From contig JANFAH010000011.1 of assembly GCA_024663395.1 (NCBI GenBank), positions 620,001-684,000 of the forward strand: DNA of 64,000 nt, given 5' to 3'. The stretch comes from Pisolithus tinctorius. Its lineage: Eukaryota > Basidiomycota > Agaricomycetes > Boletales > Pisolithaceae. Under the pieces are notes generated by a model. The model was not told the origin of the DNA. It searched no databases and saw only the letters and a list, made by a program, of their open reading frames with translations. Below, one piece after another: positions 11,313 to 25,000 of the stretch (the first letter of the stretch is position 1; each line of letters opens with the position of its first letter). The translations under genes and the position numbers were made by a program.

Positions 11313-14300
11313 TCATGCAACTGGCTGGAAACATTGATGCCATTTATTCCCATGAACAATCTGGCTTAAGTCCAACTCTATGCAATGATCCCAGGGTATC
11401 ATTGCTATTGTCCATATAGAATACAACCTTCTCCATAATATTGGAGGTATCCACAACAACAATCTGCCCCTGGGACCTCTGATCCAGCCATCAGGGTGTA
11501 ACCTAACAGGTTCATCCCTCACACTATCATCTTCCTGGAGGCCATCAAGAAGTTGCAAGACATCTGAGAGCACATGTGAAGGGACTGATGAAAAGCAAAC
11601 AGGGTATGGTTGAATGACTGGACATGAGTTAATTAAAATAAGGAGATATAATACAGGGATATTACTCACCAGCAGGAGAGGGAACAGGTACATTTTTCAA
11701 ATTGTGTACAGGTAGCAATATCTCAAAGTTCTGAGCATCCAAGACCCTCACAGCAGATGCTGCTGAAGCCAGGGCTATCTTTGTGCCATCAGGGGAGATT
11801 GTCACAGAATAGATGTCACCAGTGTGCCCCTGAATAGGGATGCCAATCTGCCTAAAACTCTCAGCATCCCAGACCCTCACAGTTTCATCAGAAGAGCCTG
11901 AGAAAATCCTATTACCAGCTGCAGAGAATCTGACTGACTGGACCCAACCAGCATGCCCCTGAAGAGGGTCACCAATCTGCACACCACTCTTAACATCCCA
12001 GATCCTCACAGTCATGTCATCTGAGCCTGAGATAATCCTCTTGCCATCAGGGGAGAATCCAACTGACCAGACCCAACCAGCATGCCCATGAAGAGGTTCA
12101 CCAATCTGCATGCCACTTTCAGCATCCCAGATCCTCACACTCTTGTCACAAGAGCCTGAGACAATCATCTTGCCATCAGGGGAGAATCCAACTGACAGGA
12201 TCCAACCAGTGTGCCCCTGAAGAGGGTCACCAATCTGCACACCACTCTCAGCATTCCAGATCCTCACAGTCCTGTCATGTGATGCTGAGATGATCCTCTT
12301 TCCATCAGGGGAAAATCCAACAGACTGGACCCTACTAGTATGTCCCTGAAGGGGCCCACCAATCTGCACACCACTCCCAGCATCCCAGATCCTCACAGTC
12401 TTGTCCCAAGAGCCTGAGACAATCATCTTGGCATTGGGGGAGAATCCAGCTGACTTGACCTGATCAGTATGTCCTTGAAGAGGGCCACCAATCTGCACAC
12501 AACTCTCAACATCCCAGATTCTCACAGTATTGTCATTTGAGCCTGTAACAATCCTCTTGCCATCAGGGGAGAATTCAACTGACTGTACCCCACCAGTTTG
12601 CCCCTGAAAAGGCCCACTAATCTGCACACCTCTTTCAGCATCCCAGATCCTCACAGTCTCATCCCAAGAACCTGATATGATCCTTTTTCCATCAGGGGAG
12701 AATCCAACTGACTGGACCCAATTAGTATGCCCCTGATATGGGCCACCAAGCTGTACACCTCTCTCAGCATTCCAGATCCTCACAGTCTTGTCATGTGAGC
12801 CTGAGACAATCCTCTTGCCATCAGGAGAGAATCCAACTGACTGGACCCAACCAGAGTGTCCCTGAAGAGGTTTACCAATCTGCACACCTCTTTCAGCATC
12901 CCAGATCCTCAAAGTCTTGTCATTTGAGCCTGAGACAATCCTCTTTCCATCAGGGGAGAATTCAACTGAATGGACCCCACTGGTATGCCCTTGAAGAGGC
13001 CCACCAATCTGTCCACCACTCTCAGCATCCCAGATCCTCACAGTCTTGTCATTTGCACCTGAGACAATCCTCTTTCCATCTGGGGAGAATCTGACTGACT
13101 GGACCCAACCATCATGCCCCTGAAGTGGCCCACCAACCTGCACACCTCTCTCAACATCCCAGATCCTCACAGTATTGTCATCTGATCCTGAAACAACCCT
13201 CTTGCCATCAGGAGAGAACCCAACTGACCAGATCCAGGCAGCATGCCCCTGGAGAGGTTCACCAATCTGCACACCTTTTTCAGCATCCCAGATCCTCACA
13301 GTCTTGTCATGTGAGCCTGAGACAATCCTCTTGCCATCAGGGGAGAATCCAACTGACTGAACCCCACCAGCATGCCCTTGAAGAGGCCCACCAATCTGTC
13401 CACCACTCTCAGCATCCCAGATCCTCACAGTCTTGTCACTTGATCCTGAGGCAATTCTCTTTCCATCAGGGGACATTGCAACCACACAGACTGTAGCAGT
13501 ATGTCCTTGCAAAGCAAGTTGAATAACTGGCCACTCTGTAAGCCCTCCTCCAGAAACTACCACCAGACCAGTGAATTTGGGCATCATGAGTCTTGACAAT
13601 GCTGTGTTTAAAGGAGAAAATGGCAGAGCAGAGATATAAAGGTGTGGTGCACTGCATGAGATTACACTGCCAAAGTTCTGAATGAATTTGATTCCATCTT
13701 GTACAATTGCCAATACATCCTCACAACCAATCTGGTCCTTTGCTATGATTTTAGATGATATCAAATACAAGTGCAAGGAACTCACCAGTAGCCACACTGC
13801 AGTACTGGAAAGGGCATCTGTAGCACCCCCCAATGCATCAAGTAGACTTAGAACCTCAAGCCAGAAGAGAACTTTTTCACTTTGAACAAGAGCTTTTACC
13901 CATGTCACCAGTGCAGAGTCAAATGTAGTTTTGTGCAGATGCTGAGCCCAGAATCTGCATGAATATGACAGATGAGGTGAGATATTTTTGTCAATTTTCT
14001 CTGGCAAATCAAGGACTTCAGAGTTGCTGAGGTAGGAACTTTCCAATCCACAAATATTGAATTGCAAGCCTTCGCAGAGAATCTGCAATGAAGCAAAGGT
14101 AAGGCTGTGCATGTCAGATGCACCTACAAAATATATCCCACTCCGTTCAGGATCAGTGAGAAAGTCATAGAATGATGTATGCAGGGGTCGGACAAGAGAT
14201 GTCCTGTCTGCAATGCCACCCAATAATGGGGACATGAATTCAAGAATAACGACCATGTCGAAACGGTCCTCCTCGTAAGGGAAGTGAGCACGCATCTTGT

Positions 14301-16195
14301 TAAGGGCATCCATTCGCAGGGGTTCAAATGCCGACATGATCTGCTGCATCACGGAATGGAACCGTGCGAGTGTGGCCTTGTCATTAGGTATAGCGTCTTC
14401 CAGGATTGTCCTGTACATGACATCCAACAGGGTTCCACCACCTCCAGAAGGAGGAAATGCGACCTCATGAAAGCGCTCCCTAACAGTCCGACCAGGCCTA
14501 TTTGGCTTGACGAAATCGCAGGCCAGACGAGCCCATTCAAATAAGCCATCCGACTTGTGGACCATGACTTGGATTTCGTTGTCTTCGATCTCTGGAAGAT
14601 GTCCAAGTTCCTTGGAGACGTATAGTCGGATATCGTGTTCCATCGACTCTGCAGAAACATTGTCCAGCGAAGTCACCTTCACGTGTGAGCGAGCACCCAA
14701 AGCACGCTCGATGTCGGGCAGCGGCCTAGATGTCAGGAGAATCCGCATATTCGCGGGCAAATGGACAGCTTCCGTCGAGCTAAGGAGGGAAAGTATATGT
14801 CTCCTTGACGTTTCCGGCCCACTTTCATCCAAAGCATCAATCACTACAACCACATTCCCAACCATCAAACCATCCACCTTGGACAAGGGCCCCAAGATAA
14901 AGTGCTGCCACTGCTGCATCACATCAGATGTTGCCTTAAGATCGTAGTTTCTTGTTACAACATCCACCAATGCTCGCCGAAATGCCAGGTCACGGTCGGC
15001 CAGATCACGGGCAATAGTCGCAAATATTTTCTGCTCTCGGCGCTCGGCCTGCCTGTCACGAGCGAAACAGAAACATGATCCAAAACCCCCTGCGTCCTTG
15101 ATCCACGACGCAACTGTATGAGCAATGGCAGACTTTCCCCTTCCGCTCTGCCCACGAAGCCACAAGATTCGAGGGGCATTGACGTCAAGATCGGTGGCCC
15201 AGTGAATGATCCGCTGCAGAATTTCTGTCCTCGTGCCATCCAGGCATTTCTTGGTTATGTTGAACCCAGCCCCAGCTGCATAAGCCATGCCTTCGAGGTT
15301 CACGTCTTCAAGTACGCGGGGAATGTTGACCTGAATATCTCGGATCTCACAGTCGCGATATTGCTGCATCAAGTCATCTAGGGTGTTGATGTAACCATCG
15401 ACAGCCGACTGGGTTTCGGAGGTAATGTCTTTGCCTAATCTTCTCCCTGGGAGTGCAACTTGTTTGAGATCCTCGAAGCGAAATGAATAAGACAACGCCT
15501 ACAAAAACTCTTCATTTCGGTGTAGTTCATGATGAACTGTGCAGCAGCGCTCACGACCCGCGCAATCTTTGCCAAGGTATCTCTCATGCGGTTGATATTC
15601 TTCATCATATCTTCCTCTAGAAGTAACTTGTAGACGAACCCAAGTTTCTGCAGAAGAGCTGGAGTCGCATTGTATAGGTTGGCTTGGGTAATGATCAACT
15701 GATACAATGACCGTATTAGCATAAGGTACAAATACGGTGAAGACCCATACCTGAGAAGCAGCAGTTAAAATTCCCAATGCTGTCTGGGCGTAAGGGTGAA
15801 TCTGCGTGCCTACATTAGATCAGGCTTTGGACAGGAAAATCGATGGCATACGTCTTCGATAGCGGTAACAATGGAGTGAAAGATCTCGAGAGGCTGGAGA
15901 TACGGATTATTCAGATTCTGCATATCTGTGACAGCGGTATTAGCCATGGTTACGAAGTCGGCGGCTGTCGGGGTCGGGCCCATCAGTGGCACGGGCACCG
16001 TAACATCCAGTGTCAACGGAGCAGTATCGACCTTCGTTACGACTGATCCACGATCTAGGTCTGTTTCTGTAGGGGGACTTTGACTCTGTCAGTTGGGAGT
16101 AATCAGCGTCATTGTAATGACGAGACCGGATACAGATTATATACCGAAGACTTCGCAGCCCCGAAGAGAGGTTTCTTTAACAGCTTTCTAACCAT
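11313..16195 (-). CDS. NACHT-WD40 STAND receptor NWD1, complete
   Basis: Seven exons join in one frame: 16145-16195, 15852-16085, 15751-15801, 15503-15698, 13786-15446, 11670-13737 and 11313-11617, giving about 1,520 residues. Exon phases and the 51- and 196-nt exons match NWD2. The start is the ATG at 16195 (MVRKLLKKPLFG). The N-terminal part is helical ([29 protein letters not shown]), like fungal STAND effector-type bundles. NACHT follows: Walker A GQSGRGKS (about 15130-15153), Walker B VVVIDALDE (about 14850), sensor RILLTSRP. Then come 14 WD40 repeats of 43 residues (about 11,730-13,560), enough for two seven-blade propellers, and a C-terminal module (DGWIRGPRGRLLLWIP, ELDLSQIVHG). The 48-nt intron at 13738-13785 is stop-free and could also be retained. 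Presumed cytosolic nonself or damage sensor; no ligand can be read from sequence. Confidence 0.85.
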
Positions 16196-16199
16196 TGAA

Positions 16200-19090
16200 A
16201 GGTGCTTATTTCGTGTGAAGTTTACGGGTTTGATTCAATGCTGAGGGTGTAAGCAAGGGAAGACTCAGGTTTCAAGAGTGCTGATTCTGAGTTACATAGA
16301 CGCCAGCCGCGCCACCATGGAGACGTGGCTGTGGCGGTGCACGGACCTACTTGATCTATGTGGCCCCTCCGCGGTCCGCCTAAGAGACGCAGACAGCGTC
16401 TTTAAACCGTGATAGAGAAACCGATCATCAACGAACTTCTGGCATAACCAGGACGATGCATGACATGTATATCTCGGTTAAGTCCTCTTGTCTTTTCTCG
16501 TGCTTTCCGCATTTCGACTGTCCCTGAAAGTATCATGATGAATAGCCAGCGATTGCGAGTCCCACTGTTGAGGCTTGCTGCGTATTTCTGCGTATTGCCC
16601 GCTCTTACGCACCAATAGGTCAGGATTACCACTTCCCCTCACCACCGACCTACTACCGCTATCTTTGCAAAGTCTCCGTCCTCTCAAAGGTGTCATAACG
16701 TGGCATTTGGTGACAGTAACGTTCTAACGTTTTCGAGCGAAAGGTCTGTCCCCGGTTGCAAATTATGAGCTCAGCGTGCATCTTAGCCACCCCTTCTGTT
16801 ACGGAGACCGTGGGCATGTAATTGTTCGTGGTGCTCTTCAGTTGATATCAAGGTTAGGCGGTCAGTCGAAGCGGGTCGTTGTACCGGGGCGTGTCTATCG
16901 CATCGCAACTGTGATCATAATTCGTATCGTGCCCTCATCCGTTATCGGCTGTATCGTGCTCGTTGATCTGACATCATCGACTTCTCCTCATGAATGCTGT
17001 CCCAGCAGTTGCACTATCATGCGCAGTATCCATGTCTGCTACAGCGCTCTTCCATTCGCTACTGACAGGGGAACACTGGAAAATTCTTTATGACGATTTG
17101 CGAAATTTAATACCAAGGTGTGTACCTCATCGTGCGCGCAGTCATCAACGCAAACGCCCGTTTTTTCCTCGTCAGGTACATTCCCATCATCCTACTTGAG
17201 ATTTCTGGACATGAGTCTCCTCCAAGCCTAACTCTGTAGAGCTTACGCAGCCATACATCTGCACCATCAGGAATGTCATCTTCTGGAGCGTCTCCACTGC
17301 TTGGCTTACGAGTACACTAACACTTACTCGTTCACGCCTCCACTGACAGCAGCAGCCTCGATGCTATCTGTATCAATGCCAGCTCCGGAGACGGGATTCT
17401 AGTCAATGCTTGCTACGATTCATTACCATCCATCGGGTTGGAGAAGTACCACCCGCAGCCTTTGTCTCGGCATACACGTACATTCATATTCAAGCCTATT
17501 CTGTCCGGCGAAGGTAGACTTGGTGAGTTGGATTCGCCACCACGAGTGAATGAGTCTAAGGAGTTTGTGGCTGCAGGGACGGAGACAATTGCCGACGAGA
17601 AAACCGAAATCCCGATGCTAGCGAGGATGCGATTGACTTGCCTGGCCACAGATTCTCTGCAGATACACTCGTGCCCTCAATCGAGGCCCCTTTCGTGTGT
17701 ACTCGCACTGAACTCTGTGTTTCCAGCGCACTTCTACACGTCTTCCGACGATTCTGAAGGTTTTTTTTGTGCTTCTCCGGGCGTTCGCATCCATCCCACG
17801 AGAAATATTAACTAGCCCGAATCCTCGCTTGCTTAGATATCACGTGTTGGCATCCTGAAGGTCATCCGATACTCGTTGATTGGGTCGGACGTAGCGAGGG
17901 AGTGAAGACTCGCTGGAGGAATTAATTTGAACGTGCTGGTGAACAACCATCGTGTCGTTGTTCATCAATGCTCCTGGAACTCCCAGCTCTCAGTCGATTC
18001 TCTCAACATCCATGATATTTGCGCGGTTACCAATGAGTTCATAGGGATAATATAGGTGCGCCAGTCGTGCAATTGCTTCAGCTCTGCCTTTGCCGCCACC
18101 ATCCTCAGACAGAAAGGAAGAAACCACCGTACCCAGACCTCGATATCCTCATCAAGTTGCGCAAATAGGATACATGACTCAGCGTCTATGCTGCGCCAAA
18201 CCCTTCGTGGTCAATCTACACGGCCCCACATAGTGTAGACCGGAAAATGGTGGTTCGTCTTTTCTTCGCACCAGCCGGCTCTTAGAGTGTGGACACTGAT
18301 ATGCATCCGTGTGTGTCATGACGGCGAGCAATAGAGGACTAGTAGTCCTGTTCTGTACTGGTTGCACACAGACATTTTCGTTTCTCCCTCGCAGCTTGAA
18401 TGTATGATTGTGTGGGTATCGACTCTCGAGACACCGCTCGGGGTACAGTACTCAGGATAAGAAGCGTTGCGTACATGCAAGGGAGCACACCTGCGGCCCT
18501 GTCAAGAGACGTGGTGGCGCGATCTTCCGCGTCCGATTTCGAAACGTCCATGTCTTAAACCCCGTGATCGAGCACGGGCTGTCGTGTGAACTGCATGCTC
18601 GCCCTCATCTCTGCAAGTATGCTGTGTCATATGTATACGAGTGCGCCATTGGAACGGACACCGATCGTCGCCCGATTCGAGGTGTCAGGTAGAGCATTGC
18701 TGTTGAGGGTCAACAGGTCAAACGTCAAGCTTCAAGACAGGATCGGCTTAGGACGAGAGAAGGCATGCGCTGAAGGAGTCAACTTCCGACTGAGACTTGA
18801 TTGGAAGGTTTAGTCCGTCTCGGCGATGCAACTTCTCTACCTGTGCCCGCTTGCCTTGTCCTTTGCCTCGGACGATGCCATGCTTACATGCAGACTCCCC
18901 TGTCATTGCTACGCTATATCTCCCAAGTAAAACATGGATACTGCTTACTACATGTCAGCATAATCACTGGCCACACATTCGGACGCGCAGCTGCAGGCTT
19001 CTGCACCATAAGTCCTCTGTCAATCAATAACAATCTCAGAAATGTTATCCTTCTTTGTCAAAGGTCTAACTGGTGGGATTTCATTAAGAA
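16200..19090. other. Region without recognised gene
   Basis: Frames of 60-125 codons on both strands overlap and none has a motif I recognise or a consistent intron chain. CpG content is normal. The first 200 bp probably hold the NWD1 promoter: CpG is normal there and the NWD1 ATG is at 16195. A decayed gene at about 17.4-17.8 kb is possible but not supportable. Confidence 0.4.
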
Positions 19091-19097
19091 TATAAGC

Positions 19098-22000
19098 CTA
19101 GTGAAGTATGCTGGTCACTGGAGCGATACGTTTGACAAGGTACGCGAACAAGATAATAAGTATGAAGCTCAGCCACGGTACGTAACGGAGCCAAGTGTTA
19201 GCTGGTCGTAAGAGCTGTGAAAACGCAACGAGGCGTGCTTCACAGATTGCCGAAAACCAAAATTCGTGATCGGAATTGTGCAAATCAGTCACGTTATGTG
19301 CGATCTCGTGGGCAAGAGCAAGGAACCTTCAGTGATAACATTTGTTAGACAATGCAATAAGGTGACAGTAAGCGAAATATACGGACCATGACATTTGAGC
19401 GTTCTGTCGGTTCCCGTTTTTTACTTGCTCATCATCTGAAGTCATTGTCTTAACGGTTTCCTAGCTGAAAGGCAGAAACTAAAGTTCACTCACGCCAAAC
19501 CTCAAAATATCGCAAATTGAGGTAGATGATCCCTCGGCAATTGAATGCAATGCACCCTCCAGAAACGTCATAGAAAATACGCAAGGTTGTTGTTGGGAAA
19601 TGATATATCTCGGAGAAAGAGATGACGATGTCTACGAAGCGAGCAAGCGGGCCGTGCATGCGTTCCATAAATGTGTTAGAATTGGGCATGCCTGTGCAAG
19701 TGTGTGGCTCCATGTTAATAGACGGACGTCATGTTCGGGTAATGAGGGTCGGAGTTTACCTTCAACTAGACAGACTTGAATATTATTCACTTGTCCTAGC
19801 TCTTCCGTGAACAACAGTCGGAAACGACCCACACCAAACTCACCAATGGGACGCAGACTTCCAACGTCTGCAGACGCCTTGCAGAAGCCGCTACTCAAGG
19901 ACTGGCTCACCCCTGCGTCAATAGCTAATTTTTCCCCTCCAAAGCTACATGCGTTGATGGCTTTCTCTACATTGTTCCCTAGGAAACAGTCAAGATACCC
20001 CATCTCATCGTAGGGAAGTAAAAGTCTCACGGATGTAACTTTGCGAGATCACCTCACGCGAAGTCCTAGATATGTGATGAGGGACGTGACAATACTCGAC
20101 AGCCAAGCCTACCGAGAGAGGGGGAGAGAGGTAGAATGCCCAACTGTGTCTAAGGGCTGTTCACCAGAAGCGTTGGACGCCTCGTGAACCTGCAATAAGG
20201 TGCTGTTAGCAGTGTTGGGAAGGCATGGGAACTGCGGGGTGGTTTCGGGACTTCCAGGCGGCCTTTCACCCAATCGGGGATCAGACTGAGTATTCAATGT
20301 AGATTGTTGCGGAGAATTAGTGGTCGAAGCGGAACCTACAAAATCCTTTTTCCGCGCCTTATTCTTCACTCCGTACTCATCTCTGCGTTGTTGAGAAATT
20401 TGATCAACTGAGATGTAACCAATACTTGTTAGCCAATTGCGATGGGCACAGGCAGCCAGACCAACCAAGAAAACCTCTGCGCTCCAAAGATTCCAAGCCC
20501 ACCGAAAGGATCGTCTCAAGGAGTACCGTAGCGTTCATCTTCTTTGTTCCAAATAACAGTCGACAGAGAGATGTAGCAACTCTTTTCGCGTTGTCAGACG
20601 CCAAAACAAAGGATGCTGCAACAACTCACTGATACATGTCGGGCTTTTGCGTTTTGGAAATCCATAACACTATACAGTCGTCTTCACGCCTCACGATTGT
20701 CCATACATCTCTTGTTCGCTTCACGTTCCTGTTCACAAGAGTCTTGGAAACGCGGATCCTTTTACATGCCTTGACTTTAAGGTGATCCGGGCTAGAAGGG
20801 ATTGTAATTTTAGGCTTTGTATCTGGATAATTTTGAATGAACAAGGGGAGCCGCTCAAGAATCAATGACTGGACTTCGGCGCAGGTCTTGGTAGCTGGTA
20901 TTTCATGGAGATCATGGCAACTCTCTCTAACGATCATGCTCAGATAACTGCACCCGAGCGATGCGTAGAAGCCTGTTGAACTGGACTGAATGAACAGCTA
21001 CCAAAGATCAAAATCAAGACGCACGTTGGAGTTCTTCCCCTGGAGGAGCGACGAAGAGACAATCTCCAAATAGTTGGTAGTCGATGTTGTCATCGACAAT
21101 AGTCACCCCCTCATACGTCAGGAACTGATGATCGTACTCCCACACGGTTTGGTCCTCATTTTTCTTCCGACGCACACCAAGCAGGGTAGGTGTGTAGCTC
21201 ATCTTATGCAGAGTATCGTTGGAAATGTCCTGGCTCTGGTAGGCCAACTTTCGCAGCTCGACTAAGAAACTAGTATTAAACAGGTGAATGATGATTCCAG
21301 TAGGGGCCTGGCGAACCTACCCTTCATAACCTCCTGCGAGCTCGAAGAATCGCCCAGGGTTTTCGGTCAGTGCCTCCGCAACGTCTTGTATTGACACTTT
21401 GCTCTTCGAACCACAAGTGGATAGGAAATGGTTCGCTTTGGTGCCGAAATTCACAAAGACGAACAGTTTCCCATAAAGTACTGGCTTTGTACCTTTATCA
21501 AGGTAACATTTGGATGGGGAAAGTAATCTCGGAGCACTCGATGGACCCGTCGGAACTATCTGCAACTCAGACAGTTTGAGGAAATCAGAAGGTAAGAAAT
21601 CTGGAATGAGTGATGTCAACACACGCAAAAGAGCAGAAGGACTAAGGACTCACTTGACATATGGTCAAATAGAATTTCAAACCAGCCGTCAGCAGTTTTT
21701 TCATCGGGCGGGGGGTTCTTCTCCAGTGACTCCAGAAGTTTTGACCTCGAAGGATGTTGCATTACACCTAGTTGATGCAAGGGCGCGCTCAGAGCGCTCA
21801 GGTATCGGTCTTGTACCACAAAAAAGCCTAATGCCTTCCACTGGGTACCGGTGTATACCTTGAGTGGGTGTTAGCAGGAACGCAAACACAGGCGAACCTC
21901 ACTGTACTTTTCCCAACTTCTTCAAGCAAGTAAAATCTTTGCACTCTGCAGGAATGAATTCCACGTCACAGAAGTCCTCTGGTCTATAATCTCGGTACTG

Positions 22001-25000
22001 CGAATGAAGTTCACGGCACAGATAAACAAATGCAGTCTCTTGGACCCCATTATCCTTTGACGAGCAGAGTTCCACAATCTTTGGGAGAGGTGGGAAGTGA
22101 TTCAAACCGAGACGGTACAGCAGTCGGGCTAGATGACGATTTAATCAAACAAATGGGATGGATAAAGTACTCAGCTTACCTTGGGGTGATGTATCACTCC
22201 ATTCCGATTTCGCGTTCCATTCGATCACCGGTAGACGGAGGCTCCGGAAGATGTCCACAGGCGGGTAGAGTTCATCAGCACAGTGACGACTATTCTCTTC
22301 TTCATTGCTCTGGAAACTTTCTTTCGTGAAGATTTCGGCCAATTTGAGAGCAGAGATGTCCTCGGATGTCAACTCGGGTCCCAATTGGGCGAGATAGTCA
22401 ACCAAGTCGAACACAGTCCACTCTCCCGTCGACAGCATTCTTGATCACTCTCAGTGAGCGCAAGAGCCAAGAATGTTGCGGAAACCTACTGATGGAAAAG
22501 AAACTGGATTGGAAGACTCCTCCTAACTCCAATGAAGGAAAGGCATCTTTTCATACCCTCGTCAACCTCAAATCCTGAATCACGGCTGACTATCGGCAGG
22601 TCGAGGTGATAAAACAGAGCATTATCTGCGATAGGAAGATAAGAGCCTTCCGGAGAACACAAGCCCTTGGATGTAGGGATGCATGGCTTGTTTCTGAGGA
22701 CTTCCCTTGATTTATTTCGCATATCTTCAGAAAGTTGAGACCATACACGGCAAAGGGTACGGAGAACACGGCTAGCCCAGTCAACCGACCGAGTAAAGTC
22801 GTATTTCTCATCGGCCGACATGACATCGGGTCGTGATAAGTGTTGTAGCCATGAGGTAATGGTGAACTCTTTCCAACCGAAGGTAGCAAGCTCCGCGCAA
22901 CCGAAATGCTTGCTGACGCTAAGAGGGATGAGAGACAGAGGAAGTGGTCCGTCGGCTGGGATGTAGAGTCCAAGAACCTTTGGGTCAACGAAGTAGGTTA
23001 TCGACGATAGGCGTATCGCTCCACCTGGGCGGTGGAAAGTAGCTGCGTCCAATAGGTCAGCCATATTTGATGTCAAATTACCTCGCCCGGAGGTTATACA
23101 CCAACGAAGGCATGCGACCAGCTCTTCGACATCCAGGGTATGGCAACGTAGACCTTGTAAAACGTCTGACATCGCTATCTTGGGGATTTTGTGTTGATGT
23201 GGAAGTGCTGTAATGAAGTGTGCACCATCTCGTGCGACGTCTTCTGAGAGCATCGGTAAGGACTTAAGAAATCTGGCCACCCCCGAGTCGAACAATCTTA
23301 TGTCGGGAGCTGCGTGTACGCCAACAGATGAGAGAAGCCTCAAAGGGAGGGGAGAACATCCATAGAATGAGTCCGCTAATAATTGTGCGACTTTCGACGA
23401 GGGTGTGGAAGGACGAAATGTGAAGAATTTGAGAACGTGGATAAAGCGTTGATCCTGTAACTCTCGGGATGCGCGTGAATGTAATTTATCGGCAGCTGCA
23501 TCTTCCCACGAACTTTGAATCTTGGAGAGCTCCAAGTCGTACACCGCCCGACATAAGAAACCTCCGACATAGAGTAACTCCCTATTCCAGACTGGACGAC
23601 GGGGGTAGGTCAGGGACATCTCGACGGAGCAGGACACTCACCAGCAACATTTCTATCGCTGGAGTACCATGTTAGCAACCGGTAGAAGCCACTTGCGTAC
23701 AAACCTAAACTCACACTAAATCTATGGATTCACGCTCTACAGTGGGGATGAAGTGTGATGCCATGTGACCTCCAATGCCTGTCGTTTGTGAGGTAGCATG
23801 ACCCTAGCAAAGTCATCAGCAGAAATCAGGAGATGATTGCATGAAGACTCGCGATGAAAACTCGTGTGTACGTAGCTCTGGTGTTCCATTAGATCATTGG
23901 TTTCGTTAACACAAATGACTGCTCACCCATCCAGATCGGCGCGAAGCCCTCGGAAAGGAGATGGGAAATCGCGAAGGTGTTTCTGTTCGTTTATGTGATT
24001 CTGATCATATTCATCTTTATCGGTCTTGTGAAATGAATCTGAATAATGCATTCGAGGCACAAGGAGTCTAGTAACTTACATAGATCAAACTATACTTGAG
24101 ACGAGAAGGCGGATTCTTTTTCGTACACCGATTCAGCTCCTTGGACAATTTCTCAATGATATTGACATCCACTTGCGCTGTGAACACAGTCAGGTCCATT
24201 TTTGTCTCGTGCATTCGCATAGGCTCATATCGTGGGAGCATGATTCTAGCTTTAATCGTGATGGCTAGTCAGGTGTAAGACTCAGTGCGCAAAGCGTAAA
24301 TGCTGGAAAGACTTGCGATGTCGCTCAACTGATTTCACGATCAAGTTCTTCTCGGGGGTCCACCGCACTAGCTCCGCAGGAATAGGAATAGCTTGAGACT
24401 GTCCCAGGGACTTGTTAATCTGTCCCACAAGATAATCATCAAAAAACACAGTCACATCCTTCAGATCAACCATGAAAGTGATGGATGATGCAAGAAACTG
24501 CATTAATTCCGAAACTGGTGGCATCGGGGCAGCCTCTCGTAGTGGCATCTTGAACGTTGTCCATAGATTCCTAGTCGCTGTTTGGGGGACGTCGCCAAAT
24601 CGGTAGTGGAGCTAGACGCAAGGTCAAAAAAGGTACTAGTGATCGACTGATCTTCATACCTGATTTTCTTCATTCCACGAGAACTCCATCTCCTTATCTA
24701 ACATTGTGTAAGACTGGGGTCTTCTCGAGAAGATGTACTAGGATCCTACCCCCGGATGCTACATATGGACTTTCTGTAACAGAAAACAAACTGTAAAAAC
24801 CTAAGAACGGTTCATATTCAAGCACAGTTCCATTCTGAGCGGCGCTTGACACCTACCGACACCAAATGCGCCAACCTTCTGTGGGTCTGGATTTCCCAAG
24901 GCTGGATGGCGAATCGATTATGAGACCAAAGCCAACAGGAGGCTGAGTGAGTACAAACCAATCTTTGGTAGTCGGCCCCAATCTTGTGGCGTGAACGGTT

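Larger units (their letters stand above)
7293..14072. other. CpG-depleted tract 1
   Basis: Read by eye, I found no CG dinucleotide from just after 7293 to the one at about 14072, while flanking DNA has several per 60 bases. The tract covers the last 190 nt of the TPR gene, intergenic repeats, a dead copia element and the whole WD40 half of NWD1. The coding part remains open, so this looks like long-term methylation and deamination of CpG with selection keeping the protein. Confidence 0.85.

Noticed and set aside
12738..13496. Plus-strand frames with periodic [18 protein letters not shown] units
   Set aside because: They are the antisense reading of the WD40 array; periodicity comes from the 129-bp repeat unit.
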